Origin: Bacillus sp. SORGH_AS_0510
Lineage (GTDB): Bacteria; Bacillota; Bacilli; Bacillales; Cytobacillaceae
Reading direction: 5' to 3'
Length of the DNA stretch: 64,000 nucleotides
Assembly: GCF_030818775.1 (NCBI RefSeq)
Contig: NZ_JAUTAU010000001.1
Coordinates: 3,662,001-3,726,000, forward strand
Shown: positions 29,213-38,051 of the stretch, in pieces
How positions within the stretch are numbered: the stretch's first letter is position 1
Layout of the letters: the number at the start of each line of letters is the position of its first letter
Translations under genes and position numbers: made by a program
The notes under the pieces: generated by a model
The model's database searches: none
What the model saw: the letters and a program-made list of their open reading frames with translations, nothing else
What the model was told of the DNA's origin: nothing

Positions 29213-30457
29213 ATGAGTCAACAAGCAGCGTTACCCGTAAAAAGTCCAAAAGCATCAGAGTCTACCATGTTTAAAATCCTCTTTATCATCGGGCTTTGTC
29301 ATTTACTGAATGATGCCATCCAAGCTGTTGTTCCGGCTATGTTTCCGATTTTAGAAAAATCGATGGGATTAAGCTTTACGCAGCTAGGGATCATTGCTTT
29401 TTCATTAAACATGGTTTCCTCTGTCATGCAGCCAGTAGTTGGATTTTTAACTGACAAAAAGCCTATGCCGTATGCTCTTCCAATTGGACTAAGCTTCACT
29501 TTACTTGGAGTACTTGCTCTTGGATTTGCTTCGAACTTTGCTTGGATTGTTTTATCCGTAGTATTTATTGGTCTAGGTTCAGCGGTGTTTCATCCTGAAG
29601 GGTCCAGAGTTGCCTATATGGCAGCTGGAAATCGCCGTGGACTTGCTCAATCGATTTATCAAGTCGGAGGAAATACAGGGCAGGCATTGGCTCCAGTAAT
29701 TACGGCGCTCATTTTAGTACCTCTTGGACAAATTGGTGCGTCTTGGTTTACGATTGTCGCTGCTCTTGCTGTGATTTTATTACTTTATATTGCAGGTTGG
29801 TATAATCAAATGCTGAGTCATTCACCCAAACCGGCAAAAGCAAAAAATACCAGCGTGGACAAAAAAGTCGGTTTGTCCAAAGAAGTAAAACGTACAATTG
29901 TTTTTATCTTATTACTAATCTTTGCTAGAACGTGGTACACCTCCGGAATGACCAATTTCTATACCTTTTATGCTATCAAAGAATACGGATTCTCAATTAA
30001 ACAATCACAGCTCTTCTTATTTGCTTTTCTTGTCTCTGGTGCAATTGGCACCTTCTTTGGAGGTCCACTTGCCGACCGTTTTGGAAAAAAACAGATTATC
30101 GCCTTTTCCATGCTAGCGACCATTCCTTTTTCCATTCTGATTCCTTATGTATCGCCAACGATGGCATTTATCTTTTTAATTATTACCGGGTTTATTCTCA
30201 TGACTAGTTTTTCTGTTACAGTCGTATATGCACAAGAATTAGTCCCCGGGAAAATTGGTACAATGTCTGGATTAACAGTAGGTCTCGCATTTGGTATGGG
30301 GGCAATTGGATCAGTGGGATTAGGATATATTGCTGACTGGATTGGTTTACAGTCGATGATTACCTGGCTTGGGGTACTACCCCTACTCGGATTAATCGCC
30401 TTTTTACTTCCTTCTGATCAAAAGGTATGGGAGTGGAATGAACAAAACAAAGGATAG
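29213..30457 (+). CDS. MFS exporter of the Fsr (fosmidomycin resistance) group
   Basis: 414 residues with twelve predicted membrane helices. The first helix region reads LCHLLNDAIQAVVPAMFP and the third loop has GSAVFHPEGSRVAYM, both typical of Fsr-type MFS proteins. A long positively charged loop splits the two halves (about 205-230). Likely proton-coupled drug efflux; substrate unknown. The ATG at 29213 has the better spacing from AAGGG; the ATG at 29207 is the alternative. Confidence 0.88.
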   Translation: MSQQAALPVKSPKASESTMFKILFIIGLCHLLNDAIQAVVPAMFPILEKSMGLSFTQLGIIAFSLNMVSSVMQPVVGFLTDKKPMPYALPIGLSFTLLGVLALGFASNFAWIVLSVVFIGLGSAVFHPEGSRVAYMAAGNRRGLAQSIYQVGGNTGQALAPVITALILVPLGQIGASWFTIVAALAVILLLYIAGWYNQMLSHSPKPAKAKNTSVDKKVGLSKEVKRTIVFILLLIFARTWYTSGMTNFYTFYAIKEYGFSIKQSQLFLFAFLVSGAIGTFFGGPLADRFGKKQIIAFSMLATIPFSILIPYVSPTMAFIFLIITGFILMTSFSVTVVYAQELVPGKIGTMSGLTVGLAFGMGAIGSVGLGYIADWIGLQSMITWLGVLPLLGLIAFLLPSDQKVWEWNEQNKG

Positions 30458-30475
30458 ACTTTTGCCTATCCTTAT
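30449..30475. terminator. Terminator between MFS and hemerythrin-like genes
   Basis: AAAGGATAG / CTATCCTTA hairpin shared by two convergent genes, overlapping both ends. Confidence 0.75.
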
Positions 30476-30996
30476 TTTATTTCTTGTATTCTTTTGTGCA
30501 GTTCTGCTTTTTCTTCATCTGATAACATTCTTTCTGCCATTGGAAAGAGGACATTTTCTTCTTTGGAGAAATGTTCAGTTAAGATGAAGTAGGCATTTTG
30601 AATAAGCTCAGCTAACTTTTTCTTTTCAACAGTGGTCGCTTCAATACCTTGTGCTCTTTCTAAAAATGAAGCGATATTTGCTTTTGCTTGATCATGTTCG
30701 TACTCCATTACAGCAATTGGACCTGATGTAGTTCCAATATAAGCCCCCATCATTGGGAAGAGAACTCCTTCTTCTCGTTCAGAATGTGGATCTAATGCAG
30801 CCTTAAAGTCATTCACCTGGTTGATTAATTCTTCAAAATCTACTTCTACATTTATCTCTTGATCAATGCATTGAGTTATTGTATATAGTTTCTCCAATTG
30901 CTCTAATAATGGAGGATGCTCACTTTTTAATTGTTTTAATCCTTCGCTTAATTCTCCCTGGGGCATACCGCCAAACGCACTCATGCAGCCACTCAT
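30472..30996 (-). CDS. Hemerythrin HHE domain protein
   Basis: 174 residues, all helical. HHE-type ligands: SEHPPLLEQL, LDPHSEREEGVLFPMM, YEHDQAKANI and LTEHFSKEENVLFPM. Such proteins hold a non-haem di-iron centre. A relative, DUF438/Ric-like proteins, is involved in oxygen or NO handling and Fe-S repair. The N-terminus MSGCMSAFGGMP carries a single Cys. The start at 30996 has better spacing from GAGGTG than 31002. Confidence 0.88.
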   Translation of the reverse strand: MSGCMSAFGGMPQGELSEGLKQLKSEHPPLLEQLEKLYTITQCIDQEINVEVDFEELINQVNDFKAALDPHSEREEGVLFPMMGAYIGTTSGPIAVMEYEHDQAKANIASFLERAQGIEATTVEKKKLAELIQNAYFILTEHFSKEENVLFPMAERMLSDEEKAELHKRIQEIK

Positions 30997-31220
30997 TTTC
31001 ATTCACCTCTTATTGTTAATGTGTGTCTTAAGTATAAAATGAACGAAAAAAGGATGTAGTGATAGAGGTCACATTTCTGCAAAATGAGGGAATGGTTGTG
31101 GAATTTATGTCATTTTTATGAAAACGATTTAATTTTTTTGAAAATTTAACATTTATCACACAAAAATTGTTTGAAAGTTTCATATAATGAGGATAGAACA
31201 TGAAAGGGAGGTCCAAACAT

Positions 31221-31544
31221 ATGAAAACCCCAAATTATCATGACTTTTACCAAAAGGCATTAATCCCAATTGGTTATAACGACTTGATCGCCTTAAAGGA
31301 ATCAGATGCTTACATCCCTAACTCTCCTTACACACATTGGCTTATTGCCGTAGAAGGGGTCCAACTCCCACAGCCTACCATCTACTATAATTGGAAAGTT
31401 AGCATATATCCTGCAGATTGTGATGGCGACTTCAATTGGAAAAAACCTTACTATTGTTCTGTAAATATGGAATTAATGGATCAAGCCGATAAATTAGCTT
31501 CTTCATTAGTCTCTTCCGGCAAAAAAGATGAGCTTTCTTCCTAA
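31221..31544 (+). CDS. Unknown 107-residue protein
   Basis: ATG nine bases after GGGAGG, with a TATAAT at 31183-31188 that could be its -10 box. It is soluble and aromatic-rich, with YNDLIALKESDAYIPNSPYT, YYNWKVSIYPADCDGDFNW and KKPYYCSVNMEL. No family recognised. The protein-like composition and the ribosome site argue for a real gene. It has no clear terminator before the AT-rich stretch and minisatellite that follow. Confidence 0.65.
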   Translation: MKTPNYHDFYQKALIPIGYNDLIALKESDAYIPNSPYTHWLIAVEGVQLPQPTIYYNWKVSIYPADCDGDFNWKKPYYCSVNMELMDQADKLASSLVSSGKKDELSS

Positions 31545-31715
31545 ACCCTTCTAGAAAAAATAAGTTAAGCCCCTAACATCCTATCTCCTGCTTCACCTTC
31601 TTTTTACCCTCACTTGTGAAAAAACCTACATATAGTGGTATTAAAACTTTTTATTATTCTAATCTTCATCCCATCTCTGGCATGGAACCCTTTTCGGTAA
31701 ACTAGACTGAGTTTC

Positions 31716-31970
31716 CACGTGACCGTTTCCTCTTTTTCACTGTCACTTGGGTCGCGTAGACCGTCACTATGTTACCCATTCCCCTTTTTCTCAATCACTT
31801 GGGTCGCGTAGACCGCCTCTATGTTACCCATTCCTCTTTTTCTCAATCACATGGGTCGCGTAGAGCACATCTATGTTACCGTTTCCTCTTTTTCTCAATC
31901 ACTTGGGTCACGTAGACCGTCTCTATGTTACCCATTCCCCTTTTTTCAATCACTTGGGTCACGAAGTACT
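31716..31970. repeat. 52-bp tandem repeat (minisatellite), about 4.5 units
   Basis: Units begin at 31743, 31795, 31847, 31899 and 31950, i.e. three periods of 52 and one of 51; a partial unit precedes from about 31716 and another follows. Each unit carries GGGTCGCGTAGACC, with GGTC/GACC able to pair, then TATGTTACCCATTCC and a pyrimidine tract CCTTTTTCTCAATCA. The unit is not a multiple of three and frames do not persist, so it is non-coding. No array-specific genes lie beside it. Confidence 0.92.
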
Positions 31971-32033
31971 GATTACTTCTTAGTATATATATACATTCAC
32001 CAAACCACTTTTGGTTTTTCAAAGCCCAATAAA

Positions 32034-32078
32034 TAAAAAAAGTGTTGTTTACGACTCCTTGTAAACAACACTTTTTTT
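32034..32078. terminator. Strong bidirectional terminator
   Basis: Stem AAAAAAAGTGTTGTTTAC / GTAAACAACACTTTTTTT, 18 bp, between the minisatellite and fixX. It ends the fixABCX transcript. Confidence 0.93.
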
Positions 32079-32081
32079 CAT

Positions 32082-32366
32082 CTAAGCCAATCTAAATACG
32101 ATTCCATGGCCACCCTTAGGATATTCCCATTTAATGTTTTGATATGGACAACCAATCCGGCAGCTTCCACATTCATGACAGCCTTCGTAGCCAACCTGCA
32201 TCCTTGTTCCTTCCCACTTGTACACTTCTGCTGGGCAAAATACTGTACATAGCTTATCAGGACATTGGGTCATACACACATCATGATCGAGCACGGTCAA
32301 ATGCGATTTCGTGTCACACTTAAAACGGAGAAGATACTGTTTTTCTTCGATATTCTTCGTTGACAT
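32082..32366 (-). CDS. fixX: Ferredoxin-like protein FixX
   Basis: 94 residues. Cys-rich ferredoxin: MTQCPDKLCTVFCPAEVY and GCHECGSCRIGCPYQNI hold the Fe-S ligands. It is the small electron-transfer subunit that docks on FixC. ATG 32366 overlaps the fixC stop by one base (TAATG), so it is translationally coupled. The last gene of fixABCX. Confidence 0.93.
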   Translation of the reverse strand: MSTKNIEEKQYLLRFKCDTKSHLTVLDHDVCMTQCPDKLCTVFCPAEVYKWEGTRMQVGYEGCHECGSCRIGCPYQNIKWEYPKGGHGIVFRLA

Positions 32367-33661
32367 TATTTCACCGCCTTCCAAGCACGATAAATATCTT
32401 GCAATACTCGAATCGTTCCTCTTTCCGAAGTGACGCTCTTCATAATCTGCTTTTGCTTTTCCCGTTTTGGCGTACCATCTACGGTAAAGAATTTGCTCAT
32501 GGCCTTATTCATCATTGGTACATATTCATTGAAGTATTGTGGATACTTCTCAAACGTATGTGCAGCATCCTTATATTTCTCTAAATCTTTAATAATGAAA
32601 CTATCATATAATTTTTCACGGTAAAGATTTAAACTAGACTCTGAGAAATCTCCCCGATGTTTCGCCTCTATTACAGTTTCAGCGGCTAACATACCAGAAT
32701 GCATCGCCATGTTTGAACCTTCACGGTGAATGGCATTAACTAACTGAGCAGCATCACCAACAACGACTACTCCATTTCCAGCTACCTTAGGAACGGAGCG
32801 GTACCCGCCTTCTGGGATGAGATGGGCAAGATATTCTGCCGATTCTCCACCAGCAATTAAAGGTTTTACCATAGGGTGTGTTTTCAAGTAATCTAGCAGC
32901 TCATACGGCTTTAATTTCGCTTTAATCATACTAGAAAGTGTGGTACCTACCCCAATGTTAATACTTTCTTTATTTGTGTAAATAAAGGCTGTTCCAAGAT
33001 TTCCTTTTGTTGAATCCCCAAAGATTTCAATCGTACAACCTTGACCATCTTCAAGGTTAAATCTGTCATTAATCTTTTCTTTTGGTAAATTAACCACTTC
33101 CATAACGGTTAGTGCTACTTCATCTGGTCGGAATTCTTTATGGAAGCCCAACTGTTTGGATAAGAGTGAGTTTACTCCGTCAGCAAGCACTACAACATCC
33201 GCGTATACTTCTCCATCTGGGCGGTCCGTACGCACACCTACCACCTTACCATTTTCAACAATACACTCAGTTACAACAGTTTCGTTGATAAGAAGTGCTC
33301 CTGCCTGGACGGCTTTTTGAGCAAACCATTGGTCAAATTGCGCTCGAAGAACAGTAAAGTTATTATACGGCTCTACACCCCATTCAAGACCTTTGTAACC
33401 GAATGAAACGACAGATTCTTTATCCATCATCCAGAAACGCTGTTCAATCACAGGCCTCTCTAGAGGTGCTTCCTTCCAAAACTCAGGAATTAACTCTTCC
33501 ATTTGTTTTCGGTATAGCACACCACCCATTACGTTTTTGGCACCTGGATATTCTCCACGTTCAATCAGTAACACGTTTAAGCCATTCCTTGCACACGTAA
33601 GAGCACAGGCTGTACCCGCAGGTCCCGCCCCAACCACAATCACATCAAATTTTTCAGGCAT
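32366..33661 (-). CDS. fixC: ETF-quinone oxidoreductase-like flavoprotein FixC
   Basis: 431 residues. FAD-binding N-terminus DVIVVGAGPAGTACALTCAR, a central GDAAQLVNAIHREGSNMAMH and a C-terminal region like ETF:quinone oxidoreductases. In FixABCX the complex splits electrons from NADH: one branch to quinone through FixC/FixX, the other to ferredoxin or flavodoxin. It overlaps fixB by eight bases. Confidence 0.94.
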   Translation of the reverse strand: MPEKFDVIVVGAGPAGTACALTCARNGLNVLLIERGEYPGAKNVMGGVLYRKQMEELIPEFWKEAPLERPVIEQRFWMMDKESVVSFGYKGLEWGVEPYNNFTVLRAQFDQWFAQKAVQAGALLINETVVTECIVENGKVVGVRTDRPDGEVYADVVVLADGVNSLLSKQLGFHKEFRPDEVALTVMEVVNLPKEKINDRFNLEDGQGCTIEIFGDSTKGNLGTAFIYTNKESINIGVGTTLSSMIKAKLKPYELLDYLKTHPMVKPLIAGGESAEYLAHLIPEGGYRSVPKVAGNGVVVVGDAAQLVNAIHREGSNMAMHSGMLAAETVIEAKHRGDFSESSLNLYREKLYDSFIIKDLEKYKDAAHTFEKYPQYFNEYVPMMNKAMSKFFTVDGTPKREKQKQIMKSVTSERGTIRVLQDIYRAWKAVK

Positions 33662-34685
33662 AGCTTAATTCACCGCCTTTTTCTATTCTGAGTTGCTTAA
33701 ATTGCTCGATAAGTTTAGGGACAATTTCTATAGCGTCTCCTACAATTCCATAAGTCGCAACATCAAAAATTGAAGCATTCGGATCCTTGTTGATTGCGAT
33801 GATGAATTCGGAATTCTTCATACCGACAACATGTTGTATAGCTCCAGAAATACCGATGGCAAAATAAATTTTTGGTGTAACTGTTTCTCCTGTTTGACCC
33901 ACTTGCTGTTCGTGCGGGAGCCATCCAGCTTCTACCACATCGCGTGTACCGCCAACACTGGCACCTATTGTATCTGCTAACTCATGTATAAGCTGGAAGT
34001 TTTGTAGATCTCCCATACCTTTTCCACCACATACGATGACATGTGCCTCTGCTAAATTGGCTTTTTTTGTTACGTCATTCACAATTTGGAGTACTTTTGT
34101 ACGCATATCCTCTTCTTGAAGTGAAATCTTTTCTTCGATGATTTCTCCAATTCTATTTAGATTCGGTTCTAAAGCCTTCATCACTTTCGGCCTTACTGTA
34201 GCCATTTGCGGACGGTGTTTTTTACAAAGGATGGTTGCCATAATATTTCCGCCAAAAGCCGGTCTGCTTGCTTCTAGCAATCTATTAGTGGTATCTACAT
34301 CCAGCATTGTCGTATCCGCAGTTAACCCCGTATTTAAATCGGTTGCCACAGCGCTAGCTAAGTCCTTTCCATTTGGTGTTGCACCATAAAGGATAATCTC
34401 TGGCATGTATTTTAGAGCCAGTAGCATAACCCCTCTCATATAAGACTCAGTCCGATACTGTTTTAACACTGGATGGTCAATGACATACACCACATCAGCA
34501 CCATAGGATATCACCTGGTTCGCTAAAGGTTTGATCTCATTTCCGAGTAAAAAACCTGCTAATGGAACTTGGAGTTTATCAGCCAGCTTCCTGCCGGCCC
34601 CAAGCAACTCTAGTGATACACCTTCAATCTTTCCATCAGATTGTTCGATAAAGACCCAGACTCCACGATAATCGTCTAGATTCAT
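33654..34685 (-). CDS. fixB: Electron transfer flavoprotein alpha FixB
   Basis: 343 residues. EtfA C-terminal FAD domain: VCGGKGMGDLQNFQLIHELA, GGTRDVVEAGWLPHEQQVG and QTGETVTPKIYFAIGISGA; N-terminal ETF fold 1-200. With FixA it forms the bifurcating flavin centre. It is followed by fixC (eight-base overlap) and preceded by fixA after a 34-base gap. Confidence 0.95.
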   Translation of the reverse strand: MNLDDYRGVWVFIEQSDGKIEGVSLELLGAGRKLADKLQVPLAGFLLGNEIKPLANQVISYGADVVYVIDHPVLKQYRTESYMRGVMLLALKYMPEIILYGATPNGKDLASAVATDLNTGLTADTTMLDVDTTNRLLEASRPAFGGNIMATILCKKHRPQMATVRPKVMKALEPNLNRIGEIIEEKISLQEEDMRTKVLQIVNDVTKKANLAEAHVIVCGGKGMGDLQNFQLIHELADTIGASVGGTRDVVEAGWLPHEQQVGQTGETVTPKIYFAIGISGAIQHVVGMKNSEFIIAINKDPNASIFDVATYGIVGDAIEIVPKLIEQFKQLRIEKGGELSYA

Positions 34686-34719
34686 ATAAACCCCTCCTTG
34701 CAGCAGTAGATAATCCTTA

Positions 34720-35544
34720 TTATTTAGAAGACTGGAATGTTAAAAGGTCCTTTTTCTCCATTAAGACTTCCATGAGCTGCTTTACTTGCTCATCAGCAGT
34801 TCCCTCTAGTCTTTTTCCACCCTCTGGCCGTGGAGGTGTAAACATCTTACCTACAATGGTAGGCGAACCTTTTAGACCTAGTTGGGAGCGATCCACATTC
34901 TCAAGATCACTTACTGCCCAGATGATTGGTTCATATTTTGCTGCATTAATCATGTTTGGCATCGGTGAATAATCAATTTTATTAATTTCTTTTTCAACTG
35001 TTAACAAGCACGGCAGTTCTGACTGGATTAATTCATATCCATTGGTTAATTTTCGCTTAATTAATACCGTTCTCTCTGCTTCATTCACTTCTGTTACCTC
35101 AATGACATTTGTTACAGGAGGAATATCCAGTCGTCTTGCGATACCAGGTCCAACCTGACCTGTATCTCCATCGATAGCATGTTTCCCACAAATCACCATA
35201 TCTACTGGGAGTTCCTTACTAATTCTCTCTAAAGCTTTATATAAGGCATAACTAGTAGCAAGTGTATCTGCTCCGGCAAAAGCCCGGTCAGTAATCAGAT
35301 AGCCTCTATCTGCACCAATTTCAACACTTTTTTTAATAACAGCTGTTGCCTGTGGCGGTCCCATTGACAGGACCGAAATGGTGCCACCTGTTTTCCCCTT
35401 GATTTTCACAGCTTCTTGAACGGCATGTGCATCATAAGGATTCAAAATGGCCGGGGCACTCCGGCGGTCGAGTGTGTTTGTTTTTGGGTTGATTTTAATG
35501 ATTTTTGTATCGGGTACTTGTTTGACACATACGACAATGTGCAT
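34720..35544 (-). CDS. fixA: Electron transfer flavoprotein beta FixA
   Basis: 274 residues; EtfB. MHIVVCVKQVPDTKIIKINP at the start and DGDTGQVGPGIARRLDIP in the nucleotide-binding region. ATG 35544 was chosen ten bases after GGAGGG; the frame runs open another 38 codons without a ribosome site. First gene of fixABCX. In diazotrophs the complex feeds nitrogenase, in enterobacteria carnitine reduction; neither pathway is in the window. Confidence 0.94.
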   Translation of the reverse strand: MHIVVCVKQVPDTKIIKINPKTNTLDRRSAPAILNPYDAHAVQEAVKIKGKTGGTISVLSMGPPQATAVIKKSVEIGADRGYLITDRAFAGADTLATSYALYKALERISKELPVDMVICGKHAIDGDTGQVGPGIARRLDIPPVTNVIEVTEVNEAERTVLIKRKLTNGYELIQSELPCLLTVEKEINKIDYSPMPNMINAAKYEPIIWAVSDLENVDRSQLGLKGSPTIVGKMFTPPRPEGGKRLEGTADEQVKQLMEVLMEKKDLLTFQSSK

Positions 35545-35580
35545 GTAGGACTTTCCCTCCTCCATATAGACTAAGATTGT

Positions 35581-35594
35581 TGAAAGCGTTTGCT
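35581..35594. promoter_or_regulatory. CcpA cre box in front of fixABCX
   Basis: TGAAAGCGTTTGCT on the + strand matches the cre consensus TGWAARCGYTWNCW at every position. It lies 37-50 bases before the fixA start codon, where CcpA/HPr-Ser-P would block transcription, so glucose repression is predicted. No clear -35/-10 pair for fixA could be picked. Confidence 0.75.
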
Positions 35595-35688
35595 TACTTT
35601 GGTTATAAAAAATGCTTTTATTAAGGATATATGAACCGTAACACAAGCATAGTACCAAACAATGGTGGTTTTCTTTATTTTCTTTCTA

Positions 35689-35870
35689 GGCTCTGTTAAA
35701 CTTGCCTGTTGATTTCCGCTCCAGGCACGAGCGGTTCGTGGGTGTTTCGGCGAGCCTCCTCGACGCAAGCGTCTGCGGGGTCTCCCCTGAACCATACTCC
35801 CACAGGAGTCTTCGTGCCTTCCGCTCCAATCAACAGGATGTATAAATCAACACTGTTCTTTAACAAAGCC
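35689..35870 (-). mobile_element. MITE-like repeat, copy 5, best-preserved ends
   Basis: 182 bp with near-perfect terminal repeats GGCTCTGTTAAA / TTTAACAAAGCC. Exact 8-bp duplication TCTTTCTA at 35681-35688 and 35871-35878. Inner stem GGCACGA/TCGTGCC; GACGC-type centre. It is the only copy not directly 3' of a gene: it sits in the divergent space between fixA and the ZIP gene, reading toward fixA. It occupies much of the gene-free stretch 35545-36128. Confidence 0.97.
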
Positions 35871-35909
35871 TCTTTCTAAAAGTCATCAAAATTTGGATAA
35901 GATGTGCAG

Positions 35910-35977
35910 CATAACTAATTTTGTGTAGATTCAAAGGCGTAGGTAAAAATAATAATAAGTTGATGTCATAACTAATT
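35910..35977. repeat. Two copies of CATAACTAATT before the ZIP gene
   Basis: CATAACTAATT occurs at 35910-35920 and 35967-35977, 57 bases apart, in the otherwise featureless AT-rich region between element copy 5 and the ZIP gene. It could be a pair of operator half-sites or chance in AT-rich DNA. Confidence 0.3.
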
Positions 35978-36128
35978 GTGGTAAAATATGGAGTTAATCA
36001 TGGTGTGAGTATGTCTTTAAATAGTACTAATATAACTATATGAAATATTGGGATATAAACAATGATAAAAATCACAGTCATGTCTAAAAATGGAGATTTT
36101 CTGATGAAAATAAAAAAGGAGGAAAGAA

Positions 36129-36860
36129 ATGACTGAGGTAATATTCGGAAGTGTTCTCTCTGCCTTATCAACAGGGGCTGGGGCATTAATAATATTGTTT
36201 ATCCACCATTCAATAACACATCGGTGGAAGGACGTATTATTAGCCTTTAGCGCTGGAATTATGATGGCTGCTTCTACGATCGGCCTAATTCCGGAGGCTC
36301 TCAAGTATGGAGGTTTTATTTCACTCTTTGTTGGAGTGTGGTTAGGGGTTGGTGTGCTAACTCTTCTTGAAAAAAATATTCCGCATATTGATTTGCAGCA
36401 TACTAAAAGTGGCATTCAATTTGATGAAAAAGCTCTGTTAATTATTTCAGCAATCACTCTGCATAATATCCCGGAGGGCTTGTCTGTAGGTGTTAGCTAT
36501 GCTTCTTCAGAAGGAGATACTGGCAATTTAATAGCACTGGCAATCGGGTTCCAAAATGCTCCTGAAGGCCTTCTTGTCGCTCTCTTTTTAATCAATCAGC
36601 AAATAAGTAAATGGAAGGCCTTCATTATTGCAACCTTAACGGGCGCTATTGAGATTGTTACTTCATTATTAGGGTATTTATTAACGTCATATGTTCAAGG
36701 CCTTGTTCCATACGGCCTTTCCTTTGCGGCAGGTGCGATGCTTTTTATCATCTATAAAGAATTAATTCCCGAAAGTCACGGAGATGGAAATGAGCGGGTA
36801 TCAACCTATGCTTTTATAATGGGGCTTCTACTTATGGTTCTAATCATTGATATATATTAA
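36129..36860 (+). CDS. ZIP family metal transporter
   Basis: 243 residues with about eight membrane helices. ZIP signatures in helices 4 and 5: ITLHNIPEGLSVGVSYAS and AIGFQNAPEGLLVALFL (His, Asn and Pro-Glu-Gly). These proteins import divalent metals such as zinc, iron or manganese. A strong AAGGAGG lies eight bases before the ATG. No Fur, Zur or MntR box was recognised upstream. Confidence 0.9.
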   Translation: MTEVIFGSVLSALSTGAGALIILFIHHSITHRWKDVLLAFSAGIMMAASTIGLIPEALKYGGFISLFVGVWLGVGVLTLLEKNIPHIDLQHTKSGIQFDEKALLIISAITLHNIPEGLSVGVSYASSEGDTGNLIALAIGFQNAPEGLLVALFLINQQISKWKAFIIATLTGAIEIVTSLLGYLLTSYVQGLVPYGLSFAAGAMLFIIYKELIPESHGDGNERVSTYAFIMGLLLMVLIIDIY

Positions 36861-36884
36861 TAGAAGTAGTTCACATCAATGCCA

Positions 36885-37127
36885 TTAAACTAAAACTTTA
36901 GGCCAAATCATGATCATTTGTTTAAATGCAATCTTTACTTCTTCATTTGGCCTAGAAGCTTGTCCCATTTCTCTATGGTACGCATTTATTAGCTCATCTA
37001 GTTCCTGGCTGTATTTTATTGTTTCCTCACTTGTATATCCTAGCGTATTTGCACTATTTATCATTAATTCCCTTTTGGCCCTGATCTGTTCAATCATTTC
37101 ATATTGGTTATTACTATCCTTGTACAA
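36885..37127 (-). CDS. Spo0E-like sporulation regulatory protein
   Basis: 80 residues from TTG 37127, five bases after TAGGAGGA. A helical hairpin with the Spo0E-family core YSQELDELINAYHRE (S-x-E-L-D). Members dephosphorylate Spo0A-P and so delay sporulation. In B. subtilis spo0E lies near the mtn genes and ykvA, the same neighbourhood as here. The family's short length and the TTG start fit. Confidence 0.8.
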   Translation of the reverse strand: MYKDSNNQYEMIEQIRAKRELMINSANTLGYTSEETIKYSQELDELINAYHREMGQASRPNEEVKIAFKQMIMIWPKVLV

Positions 37128-37453
37128 TGTTATCCTCCTACTCAGTACCCTTTTACTGTAATACACTAAAAAAGTTAACTACTTGAAAGATTATGACAAG
37201 AATTTCTATAAAAGTAAATACATTCGCAAAAGTAGACAAAACATTCTAATTCTTTCGCTTTTCGACAATTTCCTATGTTTTTTTCAAGTATTTACGACAA
37301 TTATTTCCTTAAACCTCAGGGTACTTTTTGACAAAAAATAGAAATAATAAGATAATAGAGAAAAGTTATGAACCAGTATTTGTATTTTTGTTCGCTATAT
37401 AATACACCCAATAACATTTTACCAAAATACTTCCAATCTCAAACTAATTGGAT
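37128..37453. other. Gene-free AT-rich stretch
   Basis: 326 bases between the Spo0E-like gene and the mtnD terminator. Very AT-rich, no supported frame, no recognised promoter, operator or RNA. It would hold the Spo0E-like promoter. Confidence 0.5.
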
Positions 37454-37487
37454 AAAAAAACTGGCTGCATCTGCAGCCAGTTTTTTG
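37454..37487 (-). terminator. Terminator of the mtn operon
   Basis: AAAAAACTGGCTGC / GCAGCCAGTTTTTT, a perfect stem after mtnD, able to work both ways. Confidence 0.93.
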
Positions 37488-37490
37488 TTC

Positions 37491-38024
37491 TTATTGCTTT
37501 ACTTCTTCCTTTTCGTAAATTGGAACCCAGCCTTCTGTTGTGACAAAAATTCTTACCGCGACAACCTTTCTATCTTCTTCTAATGTAAAGTAGTGTCTTG
37601 TGTTTTCTGGAACTGAGATTAAATCACCTGGATTTAAATGGACTTCAAAAAACTCTCCATCTTTTCCTTGAATGACAAAAACACCATGACCACTTACGAT
37701 AAAACGAACTTCATCATCAGTGTGATGGTGCTCGTTTTTAAAATTAGTAAGTAATACGTCCAGATTAGGTGTGTTTTCTGATAATGAAATCACATCCTGT
37801 GCTTTATATCCCCGTCTCGCAGAAATGTCGGCAATTTCAGCTTCGAAAGAATTTAAAATCTCTTCTTTTTCTTCATCACTTAAAAGATATTTTTCTACTA
37901 ATGATGCAGGGAGTTTGTTAATATCCCAATTTTCATAAATGACTTCCTGACTTTCTAAGAAGCTTGCAACTGCCTCCTGCTCATGAATTTGATCATCTTT
38001 CTGTTGAAATGTAATATACGCCAT
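37491..38024 (-). CDS. mtnD: Acireductone dioxygenase
   Basis: 177 residues, cupin fold. Metal ligands in EHHHTDDEVRFIVSG (two His and a Glu) and NTRHYFTL (third His). It converts acireductone to the keto acid precursor of methionine with iron, or off-pathway with nickel. Last gene of the mtnWXBD operon, but separated from mtnB by element copy 6. Confidence 0.95.
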   Translation of the reverse strand: MAYITFQQKDDQIHEQEAVASFLESQEVIYENWDINKLPASLVEKYLLSDEEKEEILNSFEAEIADISARRGYKAQDVISLSENTPNLDVLLTNFKNEHHHTDDEVRFIVSGHGVFVIQGKDGEFFEVHLNPGDLISVPENTRHYFTLEEDRKVVAVRIFVTTEGWVPIYEKEEVKQ

Positions 38025-38051
38025 TATAAATCAGCCTCACTTTTTTATTTT

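Noticed and set aside
31716..31970. CRISPR array
   Set aside because: Units are directly joined with a constant 52-bp period; there are no unique spacers between repeats and no cas genes.
31821..32036. 71-codon frame in the minisatellite
   Set aside because: The repeat unit is not a multiple of three, so the frame changes from unit to unit; no start signal.
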